Part shown: positions 17,873 to 25,573 of the stretch, piece after piece
How the letters are laid out: every line of letters starts with the position of its first letter
Numbering within the stretch: position 1 is the first letter of the stretch
From: Hyphomicrobiaceae bacterium
GTDB taxonomy: Bacteria; Pseudomonadota; Alphaproteobacteria; Rhizobiales; Hyphomicrobiaceae
DNA: 64,000 nt
Direction of reading: 5' to 3'
NCBI GenBank assembly: GCA_021730785.1
Contig: JAKFWF010000062.1
Span: forward strand, 1 to 64,000
Made by a program: the position numbers and the translations under genes
Notes under the pieces: model-generated
What the model saw: only the letters and a program-made list of their open reading frames with translations
Databases searched by the model: none
Told to the model about the DNA's origin: nothing

Positions 17873-19180
17873 ATGGCACAGGCGGACCGCAGCGGGGGCA
17901 TCCAGTACATCGTCGAAGGCGGCCATCGCCTGTCGGGCCAGTTGGAGCCGTCCGGCAACAAGAACGCCGCCCTGCCGATCATCGCGGCGGCGCTGCTGAC
18001 CGACAAGAAGGTCACACTCACCAATGTGCCGCGCATCCGCGACACCGAGACGCTGGTGCAACTGATCCGCTCGGTCGGCGCCGAGGCGACCTGGACCGCG
18101 ACCAACGTTCTCGAAATCACGGCAAAGAACGTGCGCGCGGTCGATCTCGATCCCGAACTGTGCGCCAACATCCGCGCGTCGATCCTGCTGGCGGGCCCCC
18201 TGCTCGCGCGCTGCGGCAAGGTGGTGCTGCCGCCTCCCGGCGGCGACGTGATCGGACGCCGGCGTGTCGACACGCATTTCCTTGCCCTGCAGCAGCTCGG
18301 CGCCACGGTGTCGGCCGACACGCTCTATCGGTTCGAAGCCACGAAGCTGACCGGCGCCGACGTGTTCCTCGACGAGCCGAGCGTGACCGCGACCGAGAAT
18401 GCCCTGATGGCGGCCGCCTGTGCGGAAGGAATGACCGTCCTGCGGAACGCTGCGTCCGAGCCGCACGTGCAGGATCTCGCGCAGTTTCTGGTGGCGATGG
18501 GCAGCAAGATCGACGGCATTGGCACCAATACCATGACGGTGCACGGTGGCCGGCCGCTCGGCAGCGCGACGCACGCCATCGGGCCCGATCACATCGAGGT
18601 CGGCTCGTTCATTGGCTTGGCCGCCGTGACGCGCTCGCCGTTGCGCATCGTGCGGGCCGGCACGCAGCACCTGCGCTCGACGCTGATGGGCTTCGAGCGT
18701 CTGGGCATCGTCTGCGAGATCGACGGCGACGACCTGATCGTGCCGGCGCACCAGAGCCGCACCATTCGTACCGACCTTGGTGGCCATATCCCGAAACTCG
18801 AGGACCAGCCCTGGCCGGCCTTCCCAGCCGACCTCATGTCGATCGCGATCGTCACCGCGACCCAGTGCGACGGCGTCATCCTGATGTTTGAAAAGATGTT
18901 CGAGAGCCGCATGTTCTTCACCGACAAGCTGATCGCCATGGGCGCGCGCATCGTGCTGTGCGATCCGCACCGGGCGCTCGTGTCGGGTCCAGCGCGCCTG
19001 CGGGCGGGGCGCATGGAAAGCCCCGACATCCGCGCCGGCATGGCGATGCTGCTGGCAGCGCTGTGCGCCAAGGGCACCAGCACGATCAACAACGCCCAGC
19101 AGATCGAGCGCGGCTATGAGCGCATCGACGAACGCCTCAATGCACTCGGCGCCAGGATCGAGCGGGTGCCCGCGAGGTAG
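17873..19180 (+). CDS. murA: UDP-N-acetylglucosamine 1-carboxyvinyltransferase with Asp in place of the catalytic Cys
   Basis: A 435-residue enolpyruvyl transferase, the first committed step of peptidoglycan synthesis. Conserved active-site residues are Lys30-Asn31 (SGNKNAALP), Arg101 (NIRASILLAGPL), Arg130, the catalytic Asp in WPAFPADLM and an Arg in DIRAGMAML. The loop that in E. coli reads GGCTIGARPVD here reads GGDVIGRRRVD, so the Cys attacked by fosfomycin is Asp125. The same natural swap in Mycobacterium and Chlamydia gives an active, fosfomycin-resistant enzyme. ATG 17873 follows GAGGA; a longer start is less likely. It could be a second MurA copy rather than the only one. Confidence 0.92.
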   Translation: MAQADRSGGIQYIVEGGHRLSGQLEPSGNKNAALPIIAAALLTDKKVTLTNVPRIRDTETLVQLIRSVGAEATWTATNVLEITAKNVRAVDLDPELCANIRASILLAGPLLARCGKVVLPPPGGDVIGRRRVDTHFLALQQLGATVSADTLYRFEATKLTGADVFLDEPSVTATENALMAAACAEGMTVLRNAASEPHVQDLAQFLVAMGSKIDGIGTNTMTVHGGRPLGSATHAIGPDHIEVGSFIGLAAVTRSPLRIVRAGTQHLRSTLMGFERLGIVCEIDGDDLIVPAHQSRTIRTDLGGHIPKLEDQPWPAFPADLMSIAIVTATQCDGVILMFEKMFESRMFFTDKLIAMGARIVLCDPHRALVSGPARLRAGRMESPDIRAGMAMLLAALCAKGTSTINNAQQIERGYERIDERLNALGARIERVPAR

Positions 19181-19226
19181 GGGCTGGAGGGGCATGGCTG
19201 CCCGACCTTGCGCTTATGGAGCTGAC

Positions 19227-19526
19227 ATGATCCCCCGATCACTGCTCGTTCTGCTGCTTGTGTTCGCGCCGCTCGGTGCCGCCCGCGCCCACTCCTGGTA
19301 TGATCCACGCTGCTGCAACGACCGGGACTGTCGGCGCGCCACGAACGTCGAGATGCTGGAGTACGGCGGCCGGCGCATTACCGCCGATACCGGCATCGTG
19401 GTGGACGTGCCGGCGAACTTCGCCCGCACCTACCCCTCGCAGGATAACGACTTTCACGTCTGCTATTACTTCACCTGGAGGGGTGAGCCCGTGGCGCGCT
19501 GCCTTTATGTGCCGGGCGCGTCGTAG
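19227..19526 (+). CDS. Small secreted cysteine-rich protein, unknown function
   Basis: A 99-residue protein with a clean Sec signal peptide (LLVLLLVFAPLGAARA) and a mature part beginning HSWYDPRCCNDRDCRRA. It has six Cys after cleavage if those near the C-terminus (FHVCYYFTWRGEPVARCLY) are counted, an arrangement I recognise from uncharacterised proteins common in Hyphomicrobiales that start HSWY..CC...DC. Disulfide-bonded periplasmic protein is the likely state. GGAG at 19218-19221 supports the ATG at 19227. It follows murA in the same direction with 46 bases between, so it may share its transcript. Confidence 0.75.
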   Translation: MIPRSLLVLLLVFAPLGAARAHSWYDPRCCNDRDCRRATNVEMLEYGGRRITADTGIVVDVPANFARTYPSQDNDFHVCYYFTWRGEPVARCLYVPGAS

Positions 19527-19785
19527 CTGCATCTCGCAAGGTGAAGCCCGAAAGGGCGCCCATCGTTCGCCAGCTGCAACCGCCGGTATATGCTTGCCAA
19601 AAGCGGCGCCCGCGTGTATCACGCGCCCACTCCACATGCGGACTATCGCGCTGGGGCGGACCACATCTTCCGCTTCCTGGTGCTCCGGTGGGCCTATCCT
19701 TGCGTGCTTGGATTTCCAAGGGCGCCCGTGAAACGGCCTATTTCGGTCCGCAGAGGTCAACCGGAAAACAAGGATAAACGGTCCC

Positions 19786-20781
19786 ATGGCGCTTCCCGCC
19801 TTCAATATGCGTCAGCTGCTCGAAGCTGGCGTGCACTTCGGTCACCAGTCGCATCGCTGGAACCCCAAGATGGCGACGTACATCTACGGCGCCCGCAACA
19901 ACATCCACATCGTCGACCTGACCCAGACGACGCCGCTGCTGCATCAGGCCCTCGTCAAGATCGCCGATACGGTGGCAGCCGGCGGCCGCGTGCTCTACGT
20001 CGGCACCAAGCGCCAGGCGTCCGAAGCCATCGCCGAAGCCGCCAAGCGCTCGGCGCAGTATTACATCAATCATCGCTGGCTCGGCGGCACGCTGACCAAC
20101 TGGAAGACGATTTCCGCCTCCATCCGCCGCCTGCGTCAGCTGGACGACATTCTGGCCGACCCGCAGGGCCGCACCAAGAAGGAAATCCTCACCATCACGC
20201 GTGAGCGCGAGAAGCTGAACCAGGCGCTGGGCGGCATCAAGGAGATGGGCGGCACGCCCGATCTGCTGTTCGTGATCGACACCAACAAGGAGCAGATCGC
20301 CATTGCCGAAGCGCGCAAGCTCGGCATTCCGATCGTCGCCGTGGTCGACACCAACTGCAACCCCGACGGCATCGATTTCCCGATCCCCGGTAACGACGAC
20401 GCCGGTCGCGCCATCACGCTCTATTGCGACCTGATCGCCCGTGCCGCGATCGACGGCATCCAGCGCAGCCAGGCCGGCTCCGGCGTCGACCTCGGCGCCA
20501 TGGAGAACCCGGCTGCCGAAATCCTGCCCACGGCCAAGGCCGTGTTCAAGGGCATCGAGGCGGCGCGCGGCGAAGCCGACGACTTGAAGCGCATCACCGG
20601 CGTCACCGAAAAGATCGAGCAGCGCTTGAACGATTCAGGCGTGTTCCACTTCTGGCAGATCGCCGACATGGACCCGGACAGCCAAGGCTTGCTCGACAAG
20701 CAGCTGCGCTTGAAGGGCCAGATCGCCAAGGATGACTGGATCGGCCAAGCCAAGAAGCTGGTGGCTGCCGCGGCTGTTTGA
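19786..20781 (+). CDS. rpsB: 30S ribosomal protein S2 with a C-terminal extension
   Basis: A 331-residue S2. The first 235 or so residues are ordinary ([82 protein letters not shown]). About 90 residues longer than E. coli S2, it ends in a domain [17 protein letters not shown] and HFWQIADMD that resembles a helix-hairpin-helix unit also seen fused to other proteins in Alphaproteobacteria; long S2 is known from Bradyrhizobium. It is in the usual order rpsB-tsf. Confidence 0.96.
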   Translation: MALPAFNMRQLLEAGVHFGHQSHRWNPKMATYIYGARNNIHIVDLTQTTPLLHQALVKIADTVAAGGRVLYVGTKRQASEAIAEAAKRSAQYYINHRWLGGTLTNWKTISASIRRLRQLDDILADPQGRTKKEILTITREREKLNQALGGIKEMGGTPDLLFVIDTNKEQIAIAEARKLGIPIVAVVDTNCNPDGIDFPIPGNDDAGRAITLYCDLIARAAIDGIQRSQAGSGVDLGAMENPAAEILPTAKAVFKGIEAARGEADDLKRITGVTEKIEQRLNDSGVFHFWQIADMDPDSQGLLDKQLRLKGQIAKDDWIGQAKKLVAAAAV

Positions 20782-20880
20782 GAGCGAGTGAATAGGGAGT
20801 AGCGACTAGCGAATAGTGGTTTCGATCGCTACGCGCCGCTCGCTACTTGCCATTCGCTACGCACCATTCGCTATTCGCTC
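20782..20880. repeat. Palindromic spacer repeat of CGAATAG/CTATTCG type between rpsB and tsf
   Basis: The left side carries GAATAGGGAGTAGCGA and AGCGAATAGTGG. The right side carries their imperfect complements CCATTCGCTA and CCATTCGCTATTCGCTC. The whole gap folds back on itself. Similar arms (CTATTCGAACTCGCTCC) recur near 52390-52430. This is a dispersed element sitting inside an essential operon. The RNA could form a long stem between the two genes and affect their relative expression. Confidence 0.65.
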
Positions 20881-20892
20881 GGAGCAACATCA

Positions 20893-21822
20893 ATGACCAC
20901 GATAACCGCTGCCCTCGTCGCAGATTTGCGCGCCAAGACCGGCGTTGGCATGATGGACTGCAAGAAGGCGCTCAACGAGACCAAGGGCGATATGGAAGCG
21001 GCCATCGACTGGCTGCGCAAGAAGGGTCTGTCGAAGGCTGCGGCGAAGTCCGATCGGATCGCCGCGGAAGGCCTCGTTGGCATCATCGCCAAGGGGCCCA
21101 TGGGGGCGGTGACGGAGGTCAACTCCGAGACCGACTTCGTCGCCCGCAACACTCAGTTCCAGGAGATGGTGACTGCCATCACCGGGCTGTCGCCCAAGGC
21201 CAACGGCGACGTCGAGAAGCTGCTCGCCATGACCTATCCGGGCAAGACCGCGATCGTCGCCGACGTGGTCAAGGAAATGATCGCCACCATCGGCGAGAAC
21301 ATGAACGTGCGCCGCACCGCCACCGTCGCAGTGAGCGAAGGCGTAGTCGCCGACTACACCCATAACAAGGTGGCCGACGGCCTCGGCAAGATCGGCGTGC
21401 TGGTCGGCCTCGAGAGCAAGGGCGATGCCGCCAAGCTTACCGCGCTCGGCCGCCAGGTCGCCATGCACATCGCCGCCCGCAACCCCGTCGCCCTCGACAT
21501 CGACGGCATTCCAGCCGACATCCTGGCCCGCGAAAAGGCGATCCTGCTCGACAAGAACAAGGGCAAGCCCGACCACGTGCTGGAAAAGATCGCCGCCAGC
21601 GGCCTCAAGACCTACGCCAAGGAGAACTGCCTGCTCGACCAGGTGTTCGTGCTCGACGAAACCAAGACCGTGGCGCAGGCCCTCAAAGACGCCGAGAAGG
21701 GCGTTGGCGGGGCGATCAAGCTCACGAAGTACGTGCGCTATGCCCTGGGCGAAGGCATCGAAAAGAAGACCGAAGATTTCGCGGCCGAAGTGGCCGCTGC
21801 CGGCGGCGCTCCGAAGGCTTGA
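20893..21822 (+). CDS. tsf: Translation elongation factor Ts
   Basis: A 309-residue EF-Ts, the nucleotide exchange factor for EF-Tu. It shows the N-terminal UBA-like module (VADLRAKTGVGMMDCKKALNE), the conserved EVNSETDFVARN stretch that contacts EF-Tu, and two core subdomains (VLVGLESKGD, MHIAARNPVALD). GGAGCAAC precedes the ATG. It is the second gene of the rpsB-tsf operon, the classic bacterial arrangement. Confidence 0.97.
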   Translation: MTTITAALVADLRAKTGVGMMDCKKALNETKGDMEAAIDWLRKKGLSKAAAKSDRIAAEGLVGIIAKGPMGAVTEVNSETDFVARNTQFQEMVTAITGLSPKANGDVEKLLAMTYPGKTAIVADVVKEMIATIGENMNVRRTATVAVSEGVVADYTHNKVADGLGKIGVLVGLESKGDAAKLTALGRQVAMHIAARNPVALDIDGIPADILAREKAILLDKNKGKPDHVLEKIAASGLKTYAKENCLLDQVFVLDETKTVAQALKDAEKGVGGAIKLTKYVRYALGEGIEKKTEDFAAEVAAAGGAPKA

Positions 21823-21986
21823 ACAGCGCGCGGACTGAGCGTTCTTGGAGTGGCCGGCACGGGCAACCCAGCCGGCTGTTTCGTATGCGACATAACCATG
21901 ACACGCCCCGCGCTTGCTGGCGCATCTGCAATCCGGCATAAAGCGCGGAACCGCAAGACCAACAGACGCCAACAGGACTCCAGACC

Positions 21987-22409
21987 ATGGCCATCGAGCG
22001 TACCTTTTCCATTCTGAAGCCGGATGCAACCGCGCGCAATCTGACGGGCGGCATCAATGCTGTCATCGAGAAGGCCAGCCTGCGGATCGTTGCGCAGAAG
22101 CGCGTGCGCTGGACCCGCGCCCAGGCCGAAGCATTCTACGCCGAGCACAAGGCGCGCCCCTTCTTCGGGGAACTCGTGAACTTCATGACCTCGGGCCCGA
22201 TCGTGCTCCAGGTGCTCGAGGGCGAAGATGCCATCCTCAAGTATCGTGAGGTCATGGGCGCGACCGATCCGAAGGAAGCCAAGGATGGCACGATCCGCAA
22301 ACTGTTCGCCGTGTCAAAGGGCGAGAACTCGTCGCATGGCTCCGACAGCCCTGCGGCTGCCGAGCGTGAGATTGCGATGAATTTCCGCCTCGACGAAATC
22401 GTTGGCTGA
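21987..22409 (+). CDS. ndk: Nucleoside-diphosphate kinase
   Basis: A 140-residue NDK that passes phosphate from ATP to nucleoside diphosphates through a phospho-histidine. It starts [15 protein letters not shown] with the conserved Lys, and the active-site His is in [16 protein letters not shown]. The length is standard. It lies 164 bases after tsf in the same direction and probably has its own promoter. Confidence 0.97.
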   Translation: MAIERTFSILKPDATARNLTGGINAVIEKASLRIVAQKRVRWTRAQAEAFYAEHKARPFFGELVNFMTSGPIVLQVLEGEDAILKYREVMGATDPKEAKDGTIRKLFAVSKGENSSHGSDSPAAAEREIAMNFRLDEIVG

Positions 22410-22571
22410 TCGAGCAGCTGCAGTGACGTAGGTGCTATGCGGGCGGCAGGCGAGGTTGCGACCAGACAGCATCGACGCGTGACATCAAGTGGCTCGCGCA
22501 GAGCCTGCAAAACGCGAAGTAGTCGGACCTGACAAAGTCAGTACTGGCCAGCATGGAGAGCAAGGATCGCC

Positions 22572-22961
22572 ATGACCCGCCGCCTCATTTCGTCAGGATC
22601 GAAATTCGAAGCTGAGATCGGCTATTCCCGTGCCGTGGTCGACGGCGGCTTCGTGTTTGTCTCCGGCACCACCGGCTATGACTATGCAACCATGACGCTG
22701 GCCGATGGGGTCGTCGCCCAGTGCCGGCAGACGCTCGCCAACATTGAAGCGGCGCTGAAGGAAGCCGGCTGCAGCTTCGATGATGTGGTGCGCGTGACCT
22801 ACATCGTGCCTGATCCGGCGGACTTCGAGCGCTGTTGGCCGCTGCTGCGGGCTGCGTTCGCAAGAGCACGTCCGGCCGCCACCATGCTGAGCACGGCGCT
22901 GATGAACCCGGCCATGAAAATCGAGATCGAAGTGACGGCACGGCTGAGGACACATCCATGA
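22572..22961 (+). CDS. RidA-superfamily (YjgF/YER057c/UK114) protein
   Basis: A 129-residue Rid-fold protein. The family pattern is seen in VVDGGFVFVSGTTGYDY, a central helix QTLANIEAALKEAG, VVRVTYIVPDPADF and the C-terminal MKIEIEVTA. The Arg that makes RidA an imine deaminase (VARLPK in E. coli) is not at the matching place, which reads STALMNPAMKIEIE. It probably belongs to one of the Rid subgroups without proven deaminase activity. It is coupled to the following DinB gene by ATGA. Confidence 0.85.
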   Translation: MTRRLISSGSKFEAEIGYSRAVVDGGFVFVSGTTGYDYATMTLADGVVAQCRQTLANIEAALKEAGCSFDDVVRVTYIVPDPADFERCWPLLRAAFARARPAATMLSTALMNPAMKIEIEVTARLRTHP

Positions 22962-23464
22962 TCACGCCGGCTCACGCCCAGGCGATGGCGCGCTATAATC
23001 GCTGGCAGAACCGCTCGCTCTATGGCACAGCCGATCGATTGCCGGACGTCGAGCGCAAGCGGGCGCGCGGGGCCTTCTTCGAAAGCATCCATGGCACGTT
23101 GAGCCACATCCTGTTCGGCGACCAGATCTGGCTGTTTCGCTTCACCGGCACCACTCAACAACCGCTGGCGAAGTCCATCGCCGAGTCGGCAACGGCGATC
23201 CCCGAATGGGCGGAACTGAAGGCCGCACGCATCGACTTCGACGAGGTCACTATCGCGTGGGCCGATCAGCTCACGGCCGCCGATCTCGAGGGCGACCTCA
23301 CCTGGTATTCGGGCGCCAGGGGAGAGAACATCACGCGACCGCGCTGGCTCTTGATCACGCACATGTTCAATCACCAGACGCACCATCGCGGGCAGGTGCA
23401 TTGCCTGCTGACCCAGAACGGCCTCAGGATGGACGATACCGACATTCCGTTCGGGCCGGTTTAG
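22958..23464 (+). CDS. DinB-family protein (metal-binding four-helix bundle)
   Basis: A 168-residue protein of the DinB/YfiT superfamily. Candidate metal ligands are the His in HGTLSHILFGDQIW (about residue 50) and the HxxxH in MFNHQTHHRGQVHCLL (about residues 130-137). These proteins are thiol- or damage-related transferases in some bacteria; most have no assigned substrate. The ATG overlaps the RidA-like stop, so the two are co-translated. The N-terminal MITPAHAQAMARYNRWQN is typical of the family. Confidence 0.87.
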   Translation: MITPAHAQAMARYNRWQNRSLYGTADRLPDVERKRARGAFFESIHGTLSHILFGDQIWLFRFTGTTQQPLAKSIAESATAIPEWAELKAARIDFDEVTIAWADQLTAADLEGDLTWYSGARGENITRPRWLLITHMFNHQTHHRGQVHCLLTQNGLRMDDTDIPFGPV

Positions 23465-23802
23465 CCAATTGACGCGACCGGCGCCTGTCGGATGTTGTCC
23501 GGACCTGTCGACGGTCTTTGGCCCATGGGTGGTGGCGCGTTGGCTGGTTCAATCCTTGCGTGATCTCAGTATCGATCCGTCCGCGCTGGCCCTGGTGTCA
23601 TCCCGGCACTTGTGATCGGAACCCAGTGGGCGACTGCCGAGGTGACAGCGCTTGTCGCGCAATGAATTCCAGCGCAAGTGGCCAGGATGACTTCTTTGGG
23701 CGGCTGATCTGAGCTCGGCCGCCGATCCGCTGTACCTTGAGAAACAAAGGAATTTCGGAATACTCAACATTCCTGTAGCGAGTAGAGGTCGGACTGTCGA
23801 CT
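23465..23802. other. Intergenic region holding a palindromic repeat
   Basis: No gene is convincing here. The middle is taken by the second copy of the P repeat (listed separately). Both neighbouring genes end into this region, DinB from the left and the last small secreted protein from the right. I see no strong T-run terminator; the palindrome may serve as one. Confidence 0.55.
23594..23691. repeat. Dispersed palindromic repeat (family P, copy 2, degenerate)
   Basis: It begins GGTGTCATCCCGGCACTTG, followed by CGGAACCCA, and ends CAAGTGGCCAGGATGAC, so its ends are inverted complements with some mismatches. The first half is nearly the same as the start of the full copy at 30955 (GGTGTCATCCCGGCATTT). 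The centre has drifted. Confidence 0.65.
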
Positions 23803-24054
23803 TTAGCGCGACGAACTCTGTCCGCCCAAGGCAACACGCGCCCAATCTGGATAGTTTTTGTAATTGCCGGCCGGGTCGGCGTCGTGCGCGCGATATGAGT
23901 ACTCGTTTCGAACCTGCGCAGGCGGACGATCCGGCACTGCCGGCGCGACGGTGCGGCGCAAGGGCGTACGACGCTCGGCCGCTTCTGCCGCTCCGATACC
24001 GGGAAACAGGGCAAAGACAGCAGCGACTGTGCCGGCCACGACCGTGATCCGCAT
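23803..24054 (-). CDS. Small secreted protein, type A (A3) of a tandem family
   Basis: An 83-residue protein with a signal peptide (MRITVVAGTVAAVFALFPG, cleavage near AEA/AERR) and a basic mature part of about 57 residues. It ends with the family motif RA(x3)DPA(x2)Y(x2)YPDWARVAL and the tail GGQSSSR. GGAGG six bases before the ATG supports the start. Nineteen bases separate it from the type B gene upstream (B3), so the two form a B-A pair. I do not recognise a function; the conserved motif near the C-terminus, not enzyme residues, is what the copies share. Confidence 0.75.
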   Translation of the reverse strand: MRITVVAGTVAAVFALFPGIGAAEAAERRTPLRRTVAPAVPDRPPAQVRNEYSYRAHDADPAGNYKNYPDWARVALGGQSSSR

Positions 24055-24073
24055 GACAAACCTCCACGATGTT

Positions 24074-24340
24074 TCAGCGGCTTCGGCCACCGTACTTGGG
24101 TGAGAGCGCGACACGGGCCCAATCGGGATACTCCCCGTAGGTGCGGGCCGGATCGAGGCTGTTGGCGCGTACCGTGTGCGAGTTGTCGCGCGAGGCAGTC
24201 TTCGGGCGATTTTTCCCATCGCTGCGCCGTTCGGCTTGAGCACGCGTGCGAGCAGAACTCTCGGCGGCGTCGGCAACTGTCACGAATGTCATTGCCGCAA
24301 TGCTGCTGGCAAGTGCTGACATCATAAGTTTGAACCGCAT
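24074..24340 (-). CDS. Small secreted protein, type B (B3) of a tandem family
   Basis: An 88-residue protein: signal peptide of about 25 residues (ASSIAAMTFVTVADA), then SSARTRAQAERRSDG, a Lys/Arg-rich middle, NSHTVRANSLDPARTYGEYP and DWARVALSPKYGGRSR. It shares the YPDWAR core with the type A proteins but differs in the signal peptide and middle. It is first in the B3-A3 pair. A 25-base element upstream (24405-24429) is nearly identical to one before the other intact type B gene. Function unknown. Confidence 0.75.
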   Translation of the reverse strand: MRFKLMMSALASSIAAMTFVTVADAAESSARTRAQAERRSDGKNRPKTASRDNSHTVRANSLDPARTYGEYPDWARVALSPKYGGRSR

Positions 24341-24404
24341 CAGAGGAAGCCTTTCGGTATTTTCTATGATCAGTTCGGAGATTAAATGCTACGGTTTCAG
24401 GCTC

Positions 24405-24429
24405 GTCACTGGCAACACAATGTTTCGTG
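24405..24429 (-). promoter_or_regulatory. Duplicated upstream element of the B3-A3 pair
   Basis: These 25 bases differ at one position from 25574-25598. They sit 64 bases before the B3 start, and the other copy sits 59 bases before B1. On the minus strand it reads CACGAAACATTGTGTTGCC then RGTGAC. TTGCC followed 17-18 bases later by an AT-rich hexamer could be a -35/-10 pair. Conservation of the upstream DNA suggests common control. Confidence 0.45.
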
Positions 24430-24572
24430 GTTTCGTGTTGAAGTCGCAGCAGCGAACACGCGCGTCTACGTGAGCCGCTCACTGTGAGTGATCGGGTGCC
24501 AAACCAAGCATCCATGCGAGCGCCAATGCTCGGCGATTTCGGATCGATCCGCGCAGGGAGGTTGCAGAAACG

Positions 24573-24824
24573 TCAGCGCGACGAGCTTCTGGAACCGAGC
24601 GCAACGCGGGCCCAATTGGGATAATTCTTGTAGGTGCCGGCCGGGTCGGCGACGTGGGCGCGCACAGCATACTCTTCTTCCAGCCGCGCCGACGACCTGT
24701 CGGGCACCGGTTGCGCGACGACTTTGCGCACAGTTGGTCGGCGCTCGGCGGCATCCGCCGGCAGTGCTCCGAACACGACAAAGTATGCTGCAGCCAAGCT
24801 ACCGGCGAAACTCACGATTCGCAT
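24573..24824 (-). CDS. Small secreted protein, type A (A2) of a tandem family
   Basis: An 83-residue protein, collinear with A3 and A1: signal peptide MRIVSFAGSLAAAYFVVFGA (cleavage near ADA/AERR), a basic linker KVVAQPVPDRSSARLEEE, then RAHVADPAGTYKNYPNWARV and the same C-terminal SRSSSR. The ATG at 24824 has CAGGAG upstream, in the same position as in A1. Its expected type B partner is reduced to a remnant just upstream. Function unknown. Confidence 0.75.
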   Translation of the reverse strand: MRIVSFAGSLAAAYFVVFGALPADAAERRPTVRKVVAQPVPDRSSARLEEEYAVRAHVADPAGTYKNYPNWARVALGSRSSSR

Positions 24825-24837
24825 GACCAACTCCTGA

Positions 24838-24912
24838 TGTCGTATCGGCGCCACCTGCCACCATCGACCTTCGGCGCCATAGCTACGCGCAACCAGCGCG
24901 GATAACCGTTGA
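24838..24912 (-). pseudogene. Remnant of a third type B gene (B2)
   Basis: On the minus strand this stretch reads NGYPRWLRVAMAPKVDGGRW, which matches the C-terminal end of B1 (GGYPDWARVALSPKSDGG). It lies directly upstream of A2, at the place where B1 and B3 lie before A1 and A3. The stop codon and the N-terminal two thirds are gone. This shows that the locus once held three B-A units and that one B gene was lost by deletion. Confidence 0.7.
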
Positions 24913-24967
24913 CTCTGCCTGATAAGTGGACATCGTGCCACCTGGACAGACTTGGGCGGCAATGACG

Positions 24968-25225
24968 CTAGCGCGACGAGCTTCTGGAGCCGAGCGCCGT
25001 GCGAGCCCAATCGGGATAATTCTTGTAATTTCCGGCTGGATCAGCGTCGTGTGCACGCCACGAATCGCTGCTGTCGACCCGCGACTGCGACCGATCAGGT
25101 GCCTGCTGCTTCGGCACGACCGCTCGACGTACGGATGTACGACGCTCGGCTGCTTCCACGGGAAGGGCGCTTGGCACGATTAGGCACACGGCGGCTAGGC
25201 CGCCGACGAAGCTCGCGATTCGCAT
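24968..25225 (-). CDS. Small secreted protein, type A (A1) of a tandem family
   Basis: An 85-residue protein: signal peptide MRIASFVGGLAAVCLIVPSA (cleavage near VEA/AERR), middle VVPKQQAPDRSQSRVDSSDS, then the family motif RAHDADPAGNYKNYPDWAR and TALGSRSSSR. The start at 25225 has CAGGAG upstream. It lies 19 bases after B1, the same gap as between B3 and A3. Function unknown. Confidence 0.75.
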   Translation of the reverse strand: MRIASFVGGLAAVCLIVPSALPVEAAERRTSVRRAVVPKQQAPDRSQSRVDSSDSWRAHDADPAGNYKNYPDWARTALGSRSSSR

Positions 25226-25244
25226 GATCACTCCTGATGAAGTT

Positions 25245-25514
25245 TTAGCGGCGCCTGCCGCCGCCATCGGACTTGGGCGAGAGCGCTACGCGTGCCCAGT
25301 CGGGATAACCGCCGTATGTGCGGGCGGGATCGAGGCTATTGGCACGTACCGTGTGCGAATTTTCTTTCGATGCGCGATACTTGCGGTACTTGGAGTAGCG
25401 CTGCTCGGCTTGGGCACGTGTACGATTGGAAGTTTCAGCGGCAGTTGCGACAGAGACGAGGGAAGCTGCTGCCACGCTGCCAGTGAGTGCCACAATTAGA
25501 AATTTGAGGCGCAT
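25245..25514 (-). CDS. Small secreted protein, type B (B1) of a tandem family
   Basis: An 89-residue protein. The signal peptide (LIVALTGSVAAASLVSVATA) is followed by AETSNRTRAQAEQRYSKYRK, then NSHTVRANSLDPARTYGGYP, DWARVALSPKSDGG and an Arg tail. It is about 70% like B3 by eye. It is the most upstream gene of the array and probably carries the promoter for B1-A1. The mature protein is short, very basic and rich in Tyr and Arg, which would suit binding to nucleic acid, membrane or cell wall, but nothing proves this. Confidence 0.75.
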   Translation of the reverse strand: MRLKFLIVALTGSVAAASLVSVATAAETSNRTRAQAEQRYSKYRKYRASKENSHTVRANSLDPARTYGGYPDWARVALSPKSDGGGRRR

Positions 25515-25573
25515 CTGCCAAACCTTCCAGAGGGGAAACGAAGCGAACTGCCATAACTTATGGCAGACAGCCT

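Noticed and set aside
17777-19195. A 472-codon minus-strand frame opposite murA
   Set aside because: Shadow of a gene with all MurA residues; composition is Arg/Gly/Asp-rich and there is no ribosome site.
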